Part shown: one piece after another, positions 1-12,959 of the stretch | Position numbering within the stretch: the stretch's first letter is position 1 | How the letters are laid out: every line of letters begins with the position of its first letter | NCBI GenBank assembly: GCA_018907035.1 | Contig: JACCIC010000065.1 | Span: forward strand, 475,001-539,000 | Length of the DNA: 64,000 nucleotides | Source: Sycobia sp. Sy_11 | Taxonomy: Eukaryota > Arthropoda > Insecta > Hymenoptera > Epichrysomallidae | Reading direction: 5' to 3' | The notes under the pieces: model-generated | Databases searched by the model: none | Told to the model about the DNA's origin: nothing | Seen by the model: the letters and a program-made list of their open reading frames with translations, nothing else | Translations under genes and position numbers: made by a program

Positions 1-93
1 CGTGTGTATGTATATGTGTACCCGCATATGCACGTGTGCGCATATCACCACTTGTTCGGTGATAAGTGACCTAATTATTTCAGAAAACAGAAA

Positions 94-95
<2 letters not shown>

Positions 96-158
<63 letters not shown>
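96..158. repeat. (TA)n microsatellite
   Basis: TA dinucleotide tract of about 60 bp with one C interruption near 146. The open frame of repeated Ile-Tyr on the minus strand here is a by-product of the repeat. Confidence 0.95.
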
Positions 159-159
<1 letters not shown>

Positions 160-1009
160 ATATATTGTATATTGTATATTGATGTATTAATATTAATATA
201 AATATGTATTGATATTTTAACGTATTATTTTCGATTGATTTAATTGGACTGTAAGACCAATGAAAATATTTATTAATATATATATGCATCTGCTGTATAT
301 ACAATATATATAAAATATGTCATATTTATATAGCTTTACAATAGTATTCTATATATAGCAGTGTCTAAAATATTCAATTGATATTAGAATTATATTACTA
401 CTACTTGTTTGTATTAGTATATCTTATATAAAAATAAATAAAAATTATTAACAAAATATTCTCAGAAATATTTTCATATTTATATATTTTATACAATATT
501 ATACACCAAGTTACTCAATATTTAACCATTGACAAGTTTTTCTACACAAATATCTCAATTACGAATGAAAATTGTTTATTACTGCATATTTTTTCTTTTA
601 AGACTGATATTTTTCAACAATAAACTCATTGTATGAAGAATTCTAAAATTTAAAATTTGTACTAAATATATCAGGTATGTGAATAAGTCTTTCCCGTTTT
701 TTTTTCTTCACACTCCTAATATAATATTTTATCTCAGGTTAATAAATCCCAATTCTGTTATAAATACTCTCAAAATGTAAGTATGGCGAAGACTCATTTT
801 TTTTGCAACAATAAAGGCGCCAATTGAATCGGGACCTTTCCCACAGAAGCCGTTCGCCATAGATTCGAAAGCGCTCTATTTAAAAGTCGCTAAAAGTATA
901 TTGCCATCGACACCGAGTCGAAACAGTTAATTGGCGTAGAAGAAATCCCGGTCCAATGACCGAAACGACGATTGCTATATAATATATATATATATATATA
1001 GGTATATAT

Positions 1010-1226
1010 ACATTTGACTATCTCTTTTTTCTTTCTCTTTCTCTCGGCTGGACGCGCCTTAAAATCTTCTGCTTCACTCCCCCGACTCGCGCGGTACTCC
1101 GCAATATGCAGCTGCTCGCGTGAGCGACGGCCCCTCTTCATTGCTACGCGTTCTTCACTCTTCCTTCTTCCTACGATGTGTCGTGCGTCGTCGACAGTCT
1201 GAAGAAGAAGGCGCGGCTGATGGTGA

Positions 1227-1280
<54 letters not shown>

Positions 1281-1640
1281 TCTGTAGGTGTGTGTAGGTG
1301 CATATGTGCGCGCGTGCTCGCGCGGTTTTTTTTCAGCTGTATATACGAAGGTGTGTGTTTGGAAAGATTTTGCATAATAATCGGCCAGTATGGTGGCGAG
1401 ACGCGAGGCACGAGACTTTGCCCAAGAACGAGCGAGTGTTTGCGTCGCGCATGTCGCCGGCCTCGTTTTTCCCTCCTACCGCTGTTTTTTTCTTCTACTA
1501 TTACTACTTTTTCTTCTTCTTGTTCTTCTCTGTTTTGCGCAACCGTGAAACAGCCGCGTGCGCGCGCGTGTTTACCTCGCGCGCACGTTTCGGCGAGGAC
1601 GCGCCGATTAGATTCGAGTCAACTTGATGCGACCACACAC
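1010..1640. other. GC-richer island with possible splice donor
   Basis: Base composition changes sharply from the AT-rich surroundings to a CpG-rich stretch with many short CG-containing words. A good match to a splice donor (ATG followed by GTGAGT) lies at 1223-1228 on the plus strand, directly before a CT repeat. Overlapping frames exist on both strands but none shows a recognisable domain, and the long minus-strand frame is mostly Arg-Glu from the repeat. The island may be the promoter or 5' exon of an unseen host gene; this is inference from composition only. Confidence 0.35.
1229..1284. repeat. (CT)n microsatellite
   Basis: About 55 bp of CT with two G interruptions, starting inside the possible splice donor context at 1223. 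Confidence 0.95.
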
Positions 1641-2042
1641 TGATACTCGATCTTTAAATTTTTGTAAGCACCTATATTATATGATGTGGATTTGGATTTT
1701 TTTTTAATAAACTATATACAGACGATTTAGTCAGTCGGTGAGGCTTTCGAAGGGGATTTTTGGTAACGAGCAGTATTGCTAAAGTTCTTATATGGTATTA
1801 ACCTATCATTCAAATATAACAGAAATGAAGATTTCTACACGGATTTCTATTTTCAAAATATGATTCAGCCTATTGATATGAGGGATATATATGCTTCGTC
1901 CGTAAAGAGAAGCAATTAATCTCATCCACTTCTGTGTGTCTTTAATGATAATGGTCTATCAATAAGCATCTTATAGCTACAATATTATTTCGACAATTAA
2001 GAAATTCCATATGATCAATTATTGCATTACACACATTGTTTT

Positions 2043-2250
2043 TTGTTTTTTTTATGTTATTTAACGTCGCTCTATTTATGCTTCCAAATATCGGTACTAA
2101 TCAGCGATGGAGGTCTATCATGTGTTTGTAAACAAAGCACATGTAAATTATTACAGCGGTGCCTGTATTAATTGGCCGAGACCGGGATTGAACTCGGGTA
2201 ACCAAGTTATTAGTCCTTCGCTCTAGCGATCGAGCCATCGTAGGCCTCAA
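2043..2250 (-). mobile_element. tRNA-Ile-derived SINE, apparently complete
   Basis: Read on the minus strand, the element begins at 2250 with a tRNA-like head (2246-2173), continues into a body of about 120 bp unrelated to tRNA, and ends in an A-rich tail (seen as a T-rich run at 2041-2053 on the plus strand). The 12-bp direct repeat ACACATTGTTTT occurs at 2031-2042 and again at 2251-2262, exactly flanking the element, as expected for target-primed reverse transcription of a SINE. The head carries sequences resembling the RNA polymerase III A box (2224-2237) and B box (2184-2194). The non-LTR partner that supplied its 3' tail is not identified. No second copy is evident in this window, so family status needs genome-wide evidence. 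Confidence 0.8.
2173..2246 (-). pseudogene. tRNA-Ile(AAT)-like sequence, SINE head
   Basis: The 74-nt minus-strand segment starts GGCC and ends GGCCA, with the anticodon-loop sequence CTAATAA (anticodon AAT at 2209-2211), a CTAGAGCG D-arm end and a GTTCAATCCC T-loop region. These are all features of tRNA-Ile(AAT). The acceptor stem pairs only over its outer four bases, the T-loop is one base short and the T-stem has an A-C mismatch, so it is not a functional tRNA. It is best read as the promoter-bearing head of the surrounding SINE. Confidence 0.75.
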
Positions 2251-2262
2251 ACACATTGTTTT

Positions 2263-5200
2263 ATTATACTGGTTCGGTATTTATAATGCAGAATTGACAT
2301 TCTGTTAATAAAAGTATTCAAAAGATGTTTGCGCGGTACAATAAAATGATTACTGAATAAAATGAATCCTTAATCGTTTAAAAAATATATTTTCAATATA
2401 TTGCATGGATGAATAAATTTAAATTACAGTGCATGTTTTTTATTTTAAGACCTTAAGAGACAATATCTTTTAGACTATGTTAAAAATTTGATGAAAGTAG
2501 ATAAAATACCTCAGATCAGTTAGTCGAAGTAGTCAAGCAAACATATAAAATTTAACATATTGCAAATCTACTGTATTCTCGAATGATTCGAATCTAAAAA
2601 CGGTTCACACTGAAATATTCCTTTCACTTGTCTAAAATTAGCAATAATTAACACGGACATCATCGTGAAATGCGTGAAATACAAAAGCTCACTTCGTTCA
2701 GAATTGCCAAACTATTCGTATGTTTACACGTTTAATATAAAAGTTATTAATACATTCAGTTCACCATATATTATTGATTTTCTATTTACCTACGTCAAAT
2801 GTATATTTAGAATTGCATATTAACTCATTTTAGTCAATTATATCTTCACCTACACAAAGTGAAGTTTAAAGCAGGCTATGCTAACGTGGCTCTTATGCAG
2901 ATAACTAGAAGAACCTGGAGGGACGGCAGTATCTCGAAGACAATGTGATTTAAATAGCGGTATCTGGTGAAGAGGCCATAGACTCAAACTGGCCATGGAA
3001 AAAAATGAATGCATTTTTAATCCCTCGGACAGAAAAATAGATGAACATGAACTGTACGATGCATAACAGTTTGATATACACGGGGAATAACACGAGGTAT
3101 ACCATGCTATCACTCTGAAAGCACAGCTATCTGACTATATACGAAGAATTTAGTTGAAAATAGTTAATAGTTAAAAATAGAAAAAAGAAAGAGCCATAGA
3201 AAAGTATCAGTAAATAAGAATTTCGCAAAGGAAAACAGGTGGGCACACAATGTTATTCCAAACGTAATGAAGTGATCAGCGAAAGTGAACGCAAATTTGT
3301 CAAATCTTTAATTAACTCAAGTTCTCACCGAACGCAAAGGCTTTTGTAACTATGTAGATTAAATCTCCGTATAGAACTATAAAGTGTCAGAAATTCTCTA
3401 GAGTTGATAAAGAATTTGAGCAATCCTTGTTTCAGTATTCAATATTAAAAAAAGAGCGGGAGCGTTGGTCAGCTTTGTGTAACACCTGCATCTCGAAGAA
3501 ATCGAGAGATATTTATTCACATTACAAAAGGAATTCACGAATGCAATAAATACATTTGCCACAAATTTCATCCAAATTCTGTGATTCATCAGAAAAAAAG
3601 AAGAGGTCAAGAAGAAAGGCGATGTAACCATATATATAACATATGATTCCCGTAACTTGTTCGACTCCAACATACCCTTGGCACTACATTTGAAAATAGA
3701 AGACCCAAGTGCCTAGAAATCGTAAGATGCATTCTTACACGTCATAAAAAAGTACACGCGCGCGCGCCCTCACAGGCATTAAAATTCAAAACATATGATT
3801 TGACTATACGTCAAACAAATAAGGTGTTGGAGAATAACAAGAATTTGGAATGGTCACATAAACTATAATATTTGCTCTTCTAATATAATAGATATTACAT
3901 AATTTTTTTATTATTCAACTGCCAAACATTCTTTTTTTTTGGAACCATCATTAGACTTAATTTTGAATTATTTTTTTCATACACTAAACAATAATAAAGT
4001 AAAATAAAAGATAGAAACAATGATATGGAAGATACATTATCTGAGAAATATCTAACAAGAAATTTTTTAGACAAAAATTCTTCTAAGAAACTTTTTTTAA
4101 GAATTTTTTTTATTTTTTAATTATACTATCTCGTGCACGTTAAGAAAACTCTTTTTGAATTGGAAACTAAATTTCTATCAATTACCGTCTTTGCTAAATT
4201 ATTGGTTGATAAAAACGCTCATTTCAATTGATCGGTCGTCTTTTAATTCTAAATGATTTTGTGCACTTGCGCGAATTTACATACAAGCCCCACAACGTCT
4301 CTTCTGCTATTAGCAAGCGCCTATAATTAATTTAACCGTTTATACAATTAATATGTTAACGCCAAGGAAGCAATTAGCATTTCAATATCAATTGAAGCTT
4401 TTATATACTGTATCTAAGTTTTTTCTTTCTTAAAATATCTGTATAGCAACTGACTTTCATTTTATTCAGTGATTAAATCATTCATATTTACATCTCAATA
4501 TATAGTGTTCTTCTAAACTAGTCATCTATTATAATAAATCACACATAATTATAAAAATTAATCGTGACATAAAAATTTCTACTCGATTACATCGTCTCTT
4601 TTTTAATATTTATGACAAATACATTTGTTTAATTTTCAAAAAAAAAAATGTCTTCTATACCTGGTTTAAAAAAAAAGTTAACTAACTTAGTCCCATTGAT
4701 AAAATGTAAATCTGCAAATGCTTGCAATTGCTTTCTGATATTTCATTCCTCTGAATCAATCCGAAGAATGATATTCTTAGATTGTTTTAATTCACGTTAA
4801 AAATTTACAAATAGAAAAATTCTATTGATGTTTGAGCTGTCGGTTCCTTAATTGAAATGTAAACAGCCATTACATTTTCATTTAAATGGCTATCAGTCTG
4901 CTGTTATAGCTTTAGAAACACTTTATTTAAGAAGAAAAATATATAATGTATGTATATGCATATATTATATAGTTGGGGATACTTCCAAGTTCGTTCAAAT
5001 TGTTGATTTAAGTTTAATAATGTAGTAAAATTTATAATCGAATAAACATTTAAAACAATGTTTAATACTGATTTTTTCCACTTTAAAAATCGGTTTTACT
5101 TTAGTATTATTATCTTAATAGATATACAAAATAATAGTGAAGAAAATCGAAAACTTTATACATAATTACCAGTATAGTTAATTAAATACAGTATTATAGT

Positions 5201-5420
5201 TAATTCTAATTAATTATTTTTACTTATTCTTAATTATCATGAATTAACAGTAATTAATTTTCATTATTATAAAAAGAATGAATATTTTATTCAGATACTG
5301 GCAGTTGAAAGTATTGAAATGTAAACTGTAAACGAACGTCGTGGAAATACATTCGATACATAGGGATAAAATTGAAAAAGTAATGTTTAACATGTATGTA
5401 CATAATCAATAATCGTATAT
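2263..5420. other. AT-rich non-coding stretch, no gene recognised
   Basis: Mostly unique AT-rich sequence. The part from about 2850 to 3870 is less AT-rich and has two stretches open on the plus strand without clear starts: about 3409-3546 (encoding a Lys/Glu/Arg-rich segment with KKERERW) and about 3656-3868 (72 codons). I recognise no family in either. A short CG run lies at 3757-3768. Nothing else stands out. Confidence 0.5.
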
Positions 5421-5597
5421 TGTTATATGTACCCTTTCAGTAATCAGATTAAATCCAGAATATGTTGTACAATAAAGCTCTGTCGGATCGATTTGTCCAT
5501 CATAAAAGAAATCGGAGGCAGTGATCGGTATGCAATAAGCGGCGCCCCGCCGCGGCAAGAGAAAGGAAATTTCATCGATTATACTGACTCGATGCCC

Positions 5598-5605
5598 TAT
5601 AAAAG
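5598..5605 (+). promoter_or_regulatory. Possible TATA box
   Basis: TATAAAAG, preceded by CCC, lies in a locally GC-rich sequence about 115 bp upstream of a CT-rich stretch that could be 5' leader. A good core-promoter match by sequence, but no coding exon could be tied to it. Confidence 0.3.
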
Positions 5606-5715
5606 ACTATACGAGCGTCCAATGACCGCCGAAAAATCTGAGCCTTACAAGGCAGAAAACCCGTAATCATATATAAGGCAAGTGCATCTCCCTTTTTCTC
5701 GCTTAGCTCTCTGCG

Positions 5716-5720
<5 letters not shown>

Positions 5721-5802
<82 letters not shown>
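5721..5802. repeat. (CT)n microsatellite, interrupted
   Basis: Two CT runs of about 40 bp separated by TATCTTT at 5761-5767. Confidence 0.95.
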
Positions 5803-5805
<3 letters not shown>

Positions 5806-5984
5806 TTATCTTTCTTTCTCGCACACCCGTTATTTTTAAGCGAATCCCAATCGTAAAGTGGAGAACCTAGCGGTAAAACGCGATCTGAGTTGCACTTTTT
5901 TCTTTCACTTTTTTCGCTCCAAATTTATTTCGGGACAAGAACGCGCGCCCCGCGGGATTTCTTTTTCGGGTTCGTCGATGCATG

Positions 5985-5987
<3 letters not shown>

Positions 5988-6047
<60 letters not shown>
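5988..6047. repeat. (TA)n microsatellite
   Basis: Uninterrupted TA tract of 60 bp, immediately downstream of a CG-rich patch at 5940-5975. Confidence 0.95.
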
Positions 6048-6051
<4 letters not shown>

Positions 6052-6194
6052 AGTGAAGTCAGCTTTGATCTGTGCGACATTCACCAATACGTTAAGATAT
6101 ACTGACCCACTTCATTCTGCGATGGCTCGCTCATCCAAGGCAGATCCACGCCATCCACGCCAACAAGCACAACCATTGTACGTACGTATGTATG

Positions 6195-6220
6195 CATATA
6201 TATATATATATATATATATA
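6195..6220. repeat. (TA)n microsatellite, short
   Basis: About 26 bp of TA following a GTATGTATGC sequence. Confidence 0.9.
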
Positions 6221-6684
6221 CACGGAGGAGGGGTTCTGCAGTATACAAGAGAGAATATATTAAATATACGCAAGGAGAGTTACAACTTAGAGCTGTATTC
6301 GTATAGAAAGTGTCGGCTTCGAATTATTTATCGGTCATATATTGCGATGCGCGATCGTATACTTTTGTCTATGTATTGCTTATAATTATTTCGGACGAAA
6401 ATATTCCAATAGAATTCTTGAACGTACATTTACCTATCAATACGTTTAAGAGAATAATAAAACCGCAAAGTAAACAGTACGTTATACATATAATATATTA
6501 ATGACAAATTTAAATGGAGTATATAAAGCACCATTCCTTATTATTATTGTGGTTCTGGTGGCTGTTACTATTTTTTCTCTCTTTTTGCTGCCTTATTATT
6601 CTATTCTTTCGTTATAGCTGTTCTTACGTTTTCTCATCGAATTATAATGTTTAGTAAATAAAAAGAAACAATAGAGAAAAATTC

Positions 6685-6687
<3 letters not shown>

Positions 6688-6745
<58 letters not shown>
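6688..6745. repeat. (TA)n microsatellite
   Basis: Uninterrupted TA tract of 58 bp. Confidence 0.95.
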
Positions 6746-6748
<3 letters not shown>

Positions 6749-9700
6749 ATAATTTAACTAGCTTTAATGTATAAAGTACTATAAAAGAAAAAGCTAAATA
6801 ATAGGTTCCAGATACTGTGCGTGAGTACTTATTGGATCAATTACATAAAATAAGCAATTCTTTGCAAAGTACATGAAACTTTAAAGTCTGGCGTTTTAAG
6901 TATGTTCATGGTAATAGTATTAAATAATAATAGCAATGAATTCTTTTAAATTATAAAATATTTTTGTTCAATAAATAGAAATATTGAAAATTATTGTCCA
7001 TTTTAATACAATGAGAGTTAATCTACTGAGATATACTGCAAACTATCAAATAATTTGTATGTGATGTAACCAAAATGTGAGTCTGAGTGATTTGACATAT
7101 ATTTTCGAATTATAATTGCTGCCAATAATTACAGTCTTAATCATCGGATCGTTTAATTAAGCGGTCAGTCTTGCTCATTTAACTTATAAGATTACGAGAA
7201 CTTCAAGAGTCCGCGATGCTCTACAACCGTTGACACGCGAAGTTAATCAAATTTTAAATAAAGTCAATAAATCTACAATTAGAAGGAAAAAAGTGTCACG
7301 GTGATACGGTATTTCCAGTACAGACAAATAACCTACATAAATACATATTCCAGTATAAATAAATAAATTTTCTCGACCTATTACTAGAATTGGAAGTTGA
7401 TAGCTATCGATAAATTTCACAGCGATTTATTATGGCCCGATTAAAATTCAAAAGCTTGCATCAGATGCGCGATATTTATGGCCGGTCAGCGCACTGAGCG
7501 TATCCGATTTTCACCATTCAATTATAGCGGTACAACCTCGTTCCGGACATGTATCGTCGTTGATATATTTTATATATTAATCACAGAAGCCTCGACTTTA
7601 TTTTATAAATCTCGAAAAATTGTCTAATCTACGACTCACGGGAATTTGAAGATTGAGACTCAAGAGAAAATTGAAAAAAAATTAAAAGAACCTATGAGAG
7701 CATTTTCTTTATATATAATACATGCAAGAGAAAATACGCACATGTAAACTTTAATAATATACAAATATAAACTATGTGAAGTTACATAATTATTAAGCAA
7801 TAATTGAAAATTTTATAACGATATTGTATTTATTAATTTGTTAAGACAAATTTGTAATACATTTGTTTACGAATATTTCTTTGAAAAGGACAAATGAATA
7901 AATCGCCATCCTAAAATAAATAAAATTTATTTAGATTTTTCCAAAAACATAACTGAGGACAGTAGTGACAGTTAAAAGATGTGGCATGTTATTTCGTTCA
8001 ATATTAGTGAACACTCGATCTGTATGATAGGAGTTATGTACAATTACAAATTACAAGTATGTAGAAACTATTTCAGATGTTTTTATTTATACTTTCTTTC
8101 TAAAAAATTAAAGTCAACCTGCTTAAATCGATCATAATATTCACTTGGTATGATCAAACTTGATGGAACAACTTTAAAAGGTTTGTAATTCTTAGTAATT
8201 ATTTAAATATAATTATAGAGCAGCTTCGAAACTTAAATTATTTATAGCGTATAAGAAATTTGGGATATGAAGAACCTGAAATAGACATGCCTAAATTAAG
8301 ATGAAAACTAGACGAGTCCACTTTATTAAATGTATTTACGATAAAACTGTCTTACAATTAACGCATCTCTAAATTTTTTAATTATAAATGTCCGCAATTA
8401 CTGTTACAATAGAGCCAGTACGAAATGATATTTAATTGTGTAGACTGCTTTTATCAACGCATCAATAAATTTTTCGAAAAAAAAAATACTTAAAACTTCG
8501 AAAGTAAATAATGTTTGAATTACTTCAACCTTAAAATCACAACTTTAGCCTGATATCTCAGTTCTCGTAGTGATACAATGTACTATAAGAAAATGAACTA
8601 GCAAGTAGTGAAATAATATTGCACGTAAAGTAAAATAAATATAAGAATTGAAAAAAATATATATAGTGATAAATTCATAGTTCTATGAACACAATGATGA
8701 TAGGAAAATATACATATAATTTACTTATTTTAAAGTTTTATGTAAAAATAATCATTGGAAGTTTTCTTATTTAAAATAACAAAGAGCGGCTATCATATGT
8801 GAATTATTATTGATTTAATCCAGATTAAATATAAGATTATTAATTCTGATTACCTTCAAAATAAACTCTATGTTGTTTTCAGAACTACCGTTTCATCACT
8901 TGCTTTGTATGTTATTACTTAAAAGTGGTATTTTAAGGGTATTTCCCTTCAATTAAATTAGAAATATATATTAATAGTCAGATCATTTTCTTAAACTAAA
9001 ATTCCTCACTATTGCTTCTGGATTTGAAAAAGAACAGTTCAGAATCATTTTGTATTTTAATTCAATTGACCTTTGTGCACAACTTCATAATTTCTTAGTT
9101 ATTGTCAATTCAAGTTCAATTGATTTTAGATAAGACTGCCTGAGTAAATGCTAATGGGTACAAATTGGACCGAACTTCAATTGACGATAGTTAAAATATA
9201 TTTGCGGACATTAGTTCGTTATACAACATTTTTGTATGAACTATTATTCTGTATTCGTATCGAACTTCGCAAGTACGAGGGCTTACATTACCAAGATTTA
9301 TCTAAACACACTGTATCTATATGTATACATAATTTAACTTCTAACTTTAAATAAAAAAATACCACATCTTGGAGTATTTTCGTTTCAAGGCTCATTCTTG
9401 AGTCACCAAAATTACTTGGGACAATCTGAAGTAAATCCATGCAAGCTGTTACAATTCATACATTTATATTTACCTGCCATAAATTAGACTTGGAACAATG
9501 TGCATTGTATATCCTTGTCAGCTTACAACTGTAATCGCGTACTGAAATATTATTTGTACATTTTATCCCAGTAATGAATAATAGATTAAATCACTGATGG
9601 TCTACAGTTATTTACAGCGGTGAGTTAGACATTTTCTATTTTACAATGCCACTAGAACGTAGAAGTAAATTCGTTCGTTGTTTGAAAAACCTTAAAAATA

Positions 9701-9800
9701 CAATCCATTACTTTTTCTCACGTTTATATCGAATGCTTGTATACGCTTTTCAATCAACTGCATCAGCAATTCGCATGCGTAACGGAGCAAACGCCCACTC
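6746..9800. other. AT-rich non-coding stretch
   Basis: No frame with recognisable domains and no long repeats. A less AT-rich segment at about 7430-7560 could be a conserved non-coding element, but this cannot be judged without a comparison. Confidence 0.5.
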
Positions 9801-9805
9801 AGGGG

Positions 9806-9807
<2 letters not shown>

Positions 9808-9848
<41 letters not shown>
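9808..9848. repeat. (TA)n microsatellite
   Basis: TA tract of about 41 bp, just upstream of a GC-richer segment (9890-10130). Confidence 0.95.
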
Positions 9849-9852
<4 letters not shown>

Positions 9853-9953
9853 TTTCAATCAAAGTCGAAAACGCTATCTAGTCGAGCGGTGCAATAAAGG
9901 CAAAGCGAGAAAAAGTGCGCCGCGGGCTTAATGGACTCCCCGACGAGTGGAGC

Positions 9954-10080
9954 TTTATATGCCGCATCCCTCGACTGAACTTGCACCGAGACTGACTGAC
10001 TCGCTTCGTCCTTAAAAACCGAGGCTTTGCACGTCTTGACCTTTCCTCTATCGAATGGCGTGGATCTCGTTCATGTAAGT
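9954..10080 (+). other. Possible promoter plus short first coding exon
   Basis: A TATA-like TTTATAT at 9954-9960 is followed by a GC-richer leader. At 10055 an ATG opens a 20-nt frame (Met-Ala-Trp-Ile-Ser-Phe) that runs into a perfect splice-donor sequence, GTAAGT, at 10075. A short exon with a hydrophobic start is a common form of a first coding exon for a secreted protein. No downstream exon was located, so chance agreement is quite possible. Confidence 0.2.
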
Positions 10081-12740
10081 GTAGATAGGAGAATGTGTGC
10101 GCGTGTTTGTGTGTCTGTGTGATGTACAGTTTCGCGAAAAATACGACCTATTAATTAACCACCCCGGCTTTTACTACATCCGCCGGTTGTTAAACTGCAG
10201 AGAAGCAGAAGATTCGCTCGACCCGATATTGCCTTTATTCATTTAGCTTCGATTAGAAAGTTCGCTAATACTGTTGATGTTTACTGTAAAGAAATTTTCC
10301 GAGTATTATAACTTGTATTTCTATAACGAATCAGGATTATCTATGGGTTCTAATTTACTCGAGCATATTTTAATGAAAAATTATTATTCACTTTATATTA
10401 GCCTTCGATGCACCGCTGCTGAGTGTAAATTATTACAAGGGTTATAAATTATTTTTGCTATTATTAGTCTCATCTCATTTACATATTTTTTTCATGCCTA
10501 TAGCTACTTGATCTTTTAAACATTAAACTTATTGAACATTACAATAATTCATTTACAATAATTAGTGATTCAAAATTCACTATTACTTTGAAAAATAATA
10601 ATATTTGGTAAAATAGAATTTGATTTTCACTATGCATGATAAACTGCTCACGCCCATAAAATCGGTGCTTGAATGATTACATTTTGAACCGAGTTCTTTT
10701 TTATTTAAAAAAAATTCTATTAAAAGCGTATTTTTTATGCAAGCTATAGATTTGTACAATATTAATAGGAAGACAAAATATTTAATTGTAAAATTCCATT
10801 ATTTAGAAAAACTCATCTCTTTTCAATGCCGCTAAATGATAATCTTAACATTAGAACGAGGAAATAGCGACTTGTAAGTTATTTGTCGATATCAGTCAAT
10901 GATTTTCAAATATCATTTTGATATGGTAAATCGTAAACAAGAAAAAACGATTTCGTACTTAAATGCACCGATTTCGTAGTCAATTCCTTAATGTTCCACT
11001 TCGTTGATTTTATCGAGAAAATATACATATCTTCCCACGATTTTACATTATCGTGAATCAACAAAAACAATAAATGCCTTTTACTTCTTTCTTTAACACA
11101 GAGCTTTTCTGTAAATTAGGAATTTCAAACAATTCTCTTATTGGACTTTCGCTTCTATGTCGCAGAACTCTGAAGAAAGACGTCCCGTTTTTCTATGAAA
11201 AATAAGTCAAGAATGTAAGTGAAATATAATAATGCTTGCCGATTTGCGCATAAGTAATAAAACAACTTATTTTAGACACTATTCGAGCATCTTATTTAAA
11301 TAACTTTAGATTCTAAGAATATATTTATTATCTCGAGCGTTTCAATGAATAAATCATAAATAAATATATCTATTCTTCACCTTCAGCTTTCAGACATAAA
11401 GATTAGTTTTACTGTTTAACTTTTTACCTCAAAAGAATCTATTTTTCTCTTTCTTTCGTCTGACTCAAGTAAATTTTATACATTACATACATAGCGGCGA
11501 GTAGCTTACATTGATTTTTAAAAATAGTTTTTATTTGCTTTTCGCCTGAAATTGAGAAATTCAGCAAACTTTACATGCACGGGAACTCATATGTATAGTA
11601 TGAAAAGTGTCAACAAATTATACATACATTGATCGACCGTAGACAATAACAGTAAGCCCTTAATATAATATGGAAGGTGCATCATGAGCGCGGAGCAATC
11701 TAACAATAGATAACAATAATTTTGATGAGCCATGCGCATTCAAGTCATATAATTATTATGTACACCATGAAAGACGAAGAGGGTTCTAGTAAGTGTTAAA
11801 CATTGATGAAGTGGTCAACTTCATATTTTACTTGACGTGTTTTAACTTTCGCGCGGAGCTCGTAAATTATTAAATCGGTGGTGAACATCGAGGTTATGTG
11901 AAAGATTCGGGGTTTCTCCTCATTTCGTAAAATATCGATCAGAATTCTTACAAGCCTTAGCAACTTTAACAATTTTATTACGCATCATACTTATTGTATT
12001 TAACATGGAGTAAAGGTCTTTTCAAATTGGTGCATATGTACATACATTGAGAAATCGTTTTAGCAAACCTTACGATATGTATTCTAAGAACGAGATAAAT
12101 AATAAGACAAATAAGAAAGATACTAAAAAATGAAAAACATTTATTTTTTTTAGTACTCATAAACTCGTCTACCAGATACAGTGAAAATTAAGGTAATGTT
12201 TTCTAAACCATTTTTTTCATGTTTACTAAACCATTTCATTACTTTATTATTAAATTGATTCAAGCATACCTACTAATATAATTCAATTTATCAAATCATA
12301 GAATCTTAAGAAGAGGCGCTTTATTAGATTCGTGACTCTATGTACGATTCTCTGTTTAAATCTGGAACATTTTCGAATACGAATTTTATACGTTTTCTAT
12401 GTTAGATTTCTATTAGACATACAGAGTCCGTAGCAAATACTTATCAGAATAGCAGTAAATTTTCTACACAGGATATAATAATCAATTGAATGAAACAAAT
12501 GAATCAATCAGTAAAAAATGAGATTAAAGTTAATTCATGACACAAACAAATTTCTTAACAATTCGTAACGATTTTTTTATACGCAAAAAGAGATATATTG
12601 AGAGCAGTAACTTGTTCTGCAGGCAGCTTAATGTGACAGTTGTAAAGACGATTAGACGTTGATGTCAATGAAACGCAGGGTAACGATACTAATATATAAA
12701 TGGTGGATAAATTCAATGTTTTTCGCTGAGATGCCGTTTT
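10081..12740. other. AT-rich non-coding stretch
   Basis: A GT-rich patch at 10095-10125 is followed by AT-rich sequence with no recognisable coding or repeat structure. Confidence 0.5.
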
Positions 12741-12749
12741 AATTTTAAC

Positions 12750-12950
12750 AAATCATATACAAAAATGTGTCTTTGATACTTTGGAATTTAAGACGAAGGT
12801 GAAACTGATCATAACGAACCGATCTTGCCATATAAAATTTTGAAAGCCGATTACACGTTTTCGTACTTGTTCAAATTGGATCGAACTTGAGTGAAGGATT
12901 ACTCCCCAATAGTTGCATCGATAAGTTTGCAAAATTTTCACAGTTTAGGC
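12750..12950 (-). pseudogene. Possible jockey-type retrotransposon fragment
   Basis: The minus-strand frame contains GVILHSSSIQFEQVRKRVIG followed by WQDR. This resembles the segment after the RT domain in jockey-clade ORF2 proteins, where a (V/I)W.P stretch is followed by an ERVQ(K/R)R motif. The similarity is short, the neighbouring frames are broken and no RT motif is present. It could be chance in AT-rich DNA. Confidence 0.3.
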
Positions 12951-12959
12951 TTAAGAACC

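Noticed and set aside
890..1411. 173-codon minus-strand open frame
   Set aside because: Dominated by Arg-Glu repeats from the GA/CT microsatellite, with overlapping frames on the other strand and no recognisable domain.
2173..2246. Functional tRNA-Ile gene
   Set aside because: The acceptor stem pairs only over its outer four bases and the T-arm is damaged; it sits inside a unit with direct repeats and an A-rich tail, so a SINE head fits better.
5858..6385. 175-codon plus-strand open frame
   Set aside because: Crosses two TA tracts as Ile-Tyr and has no domain before or after them.
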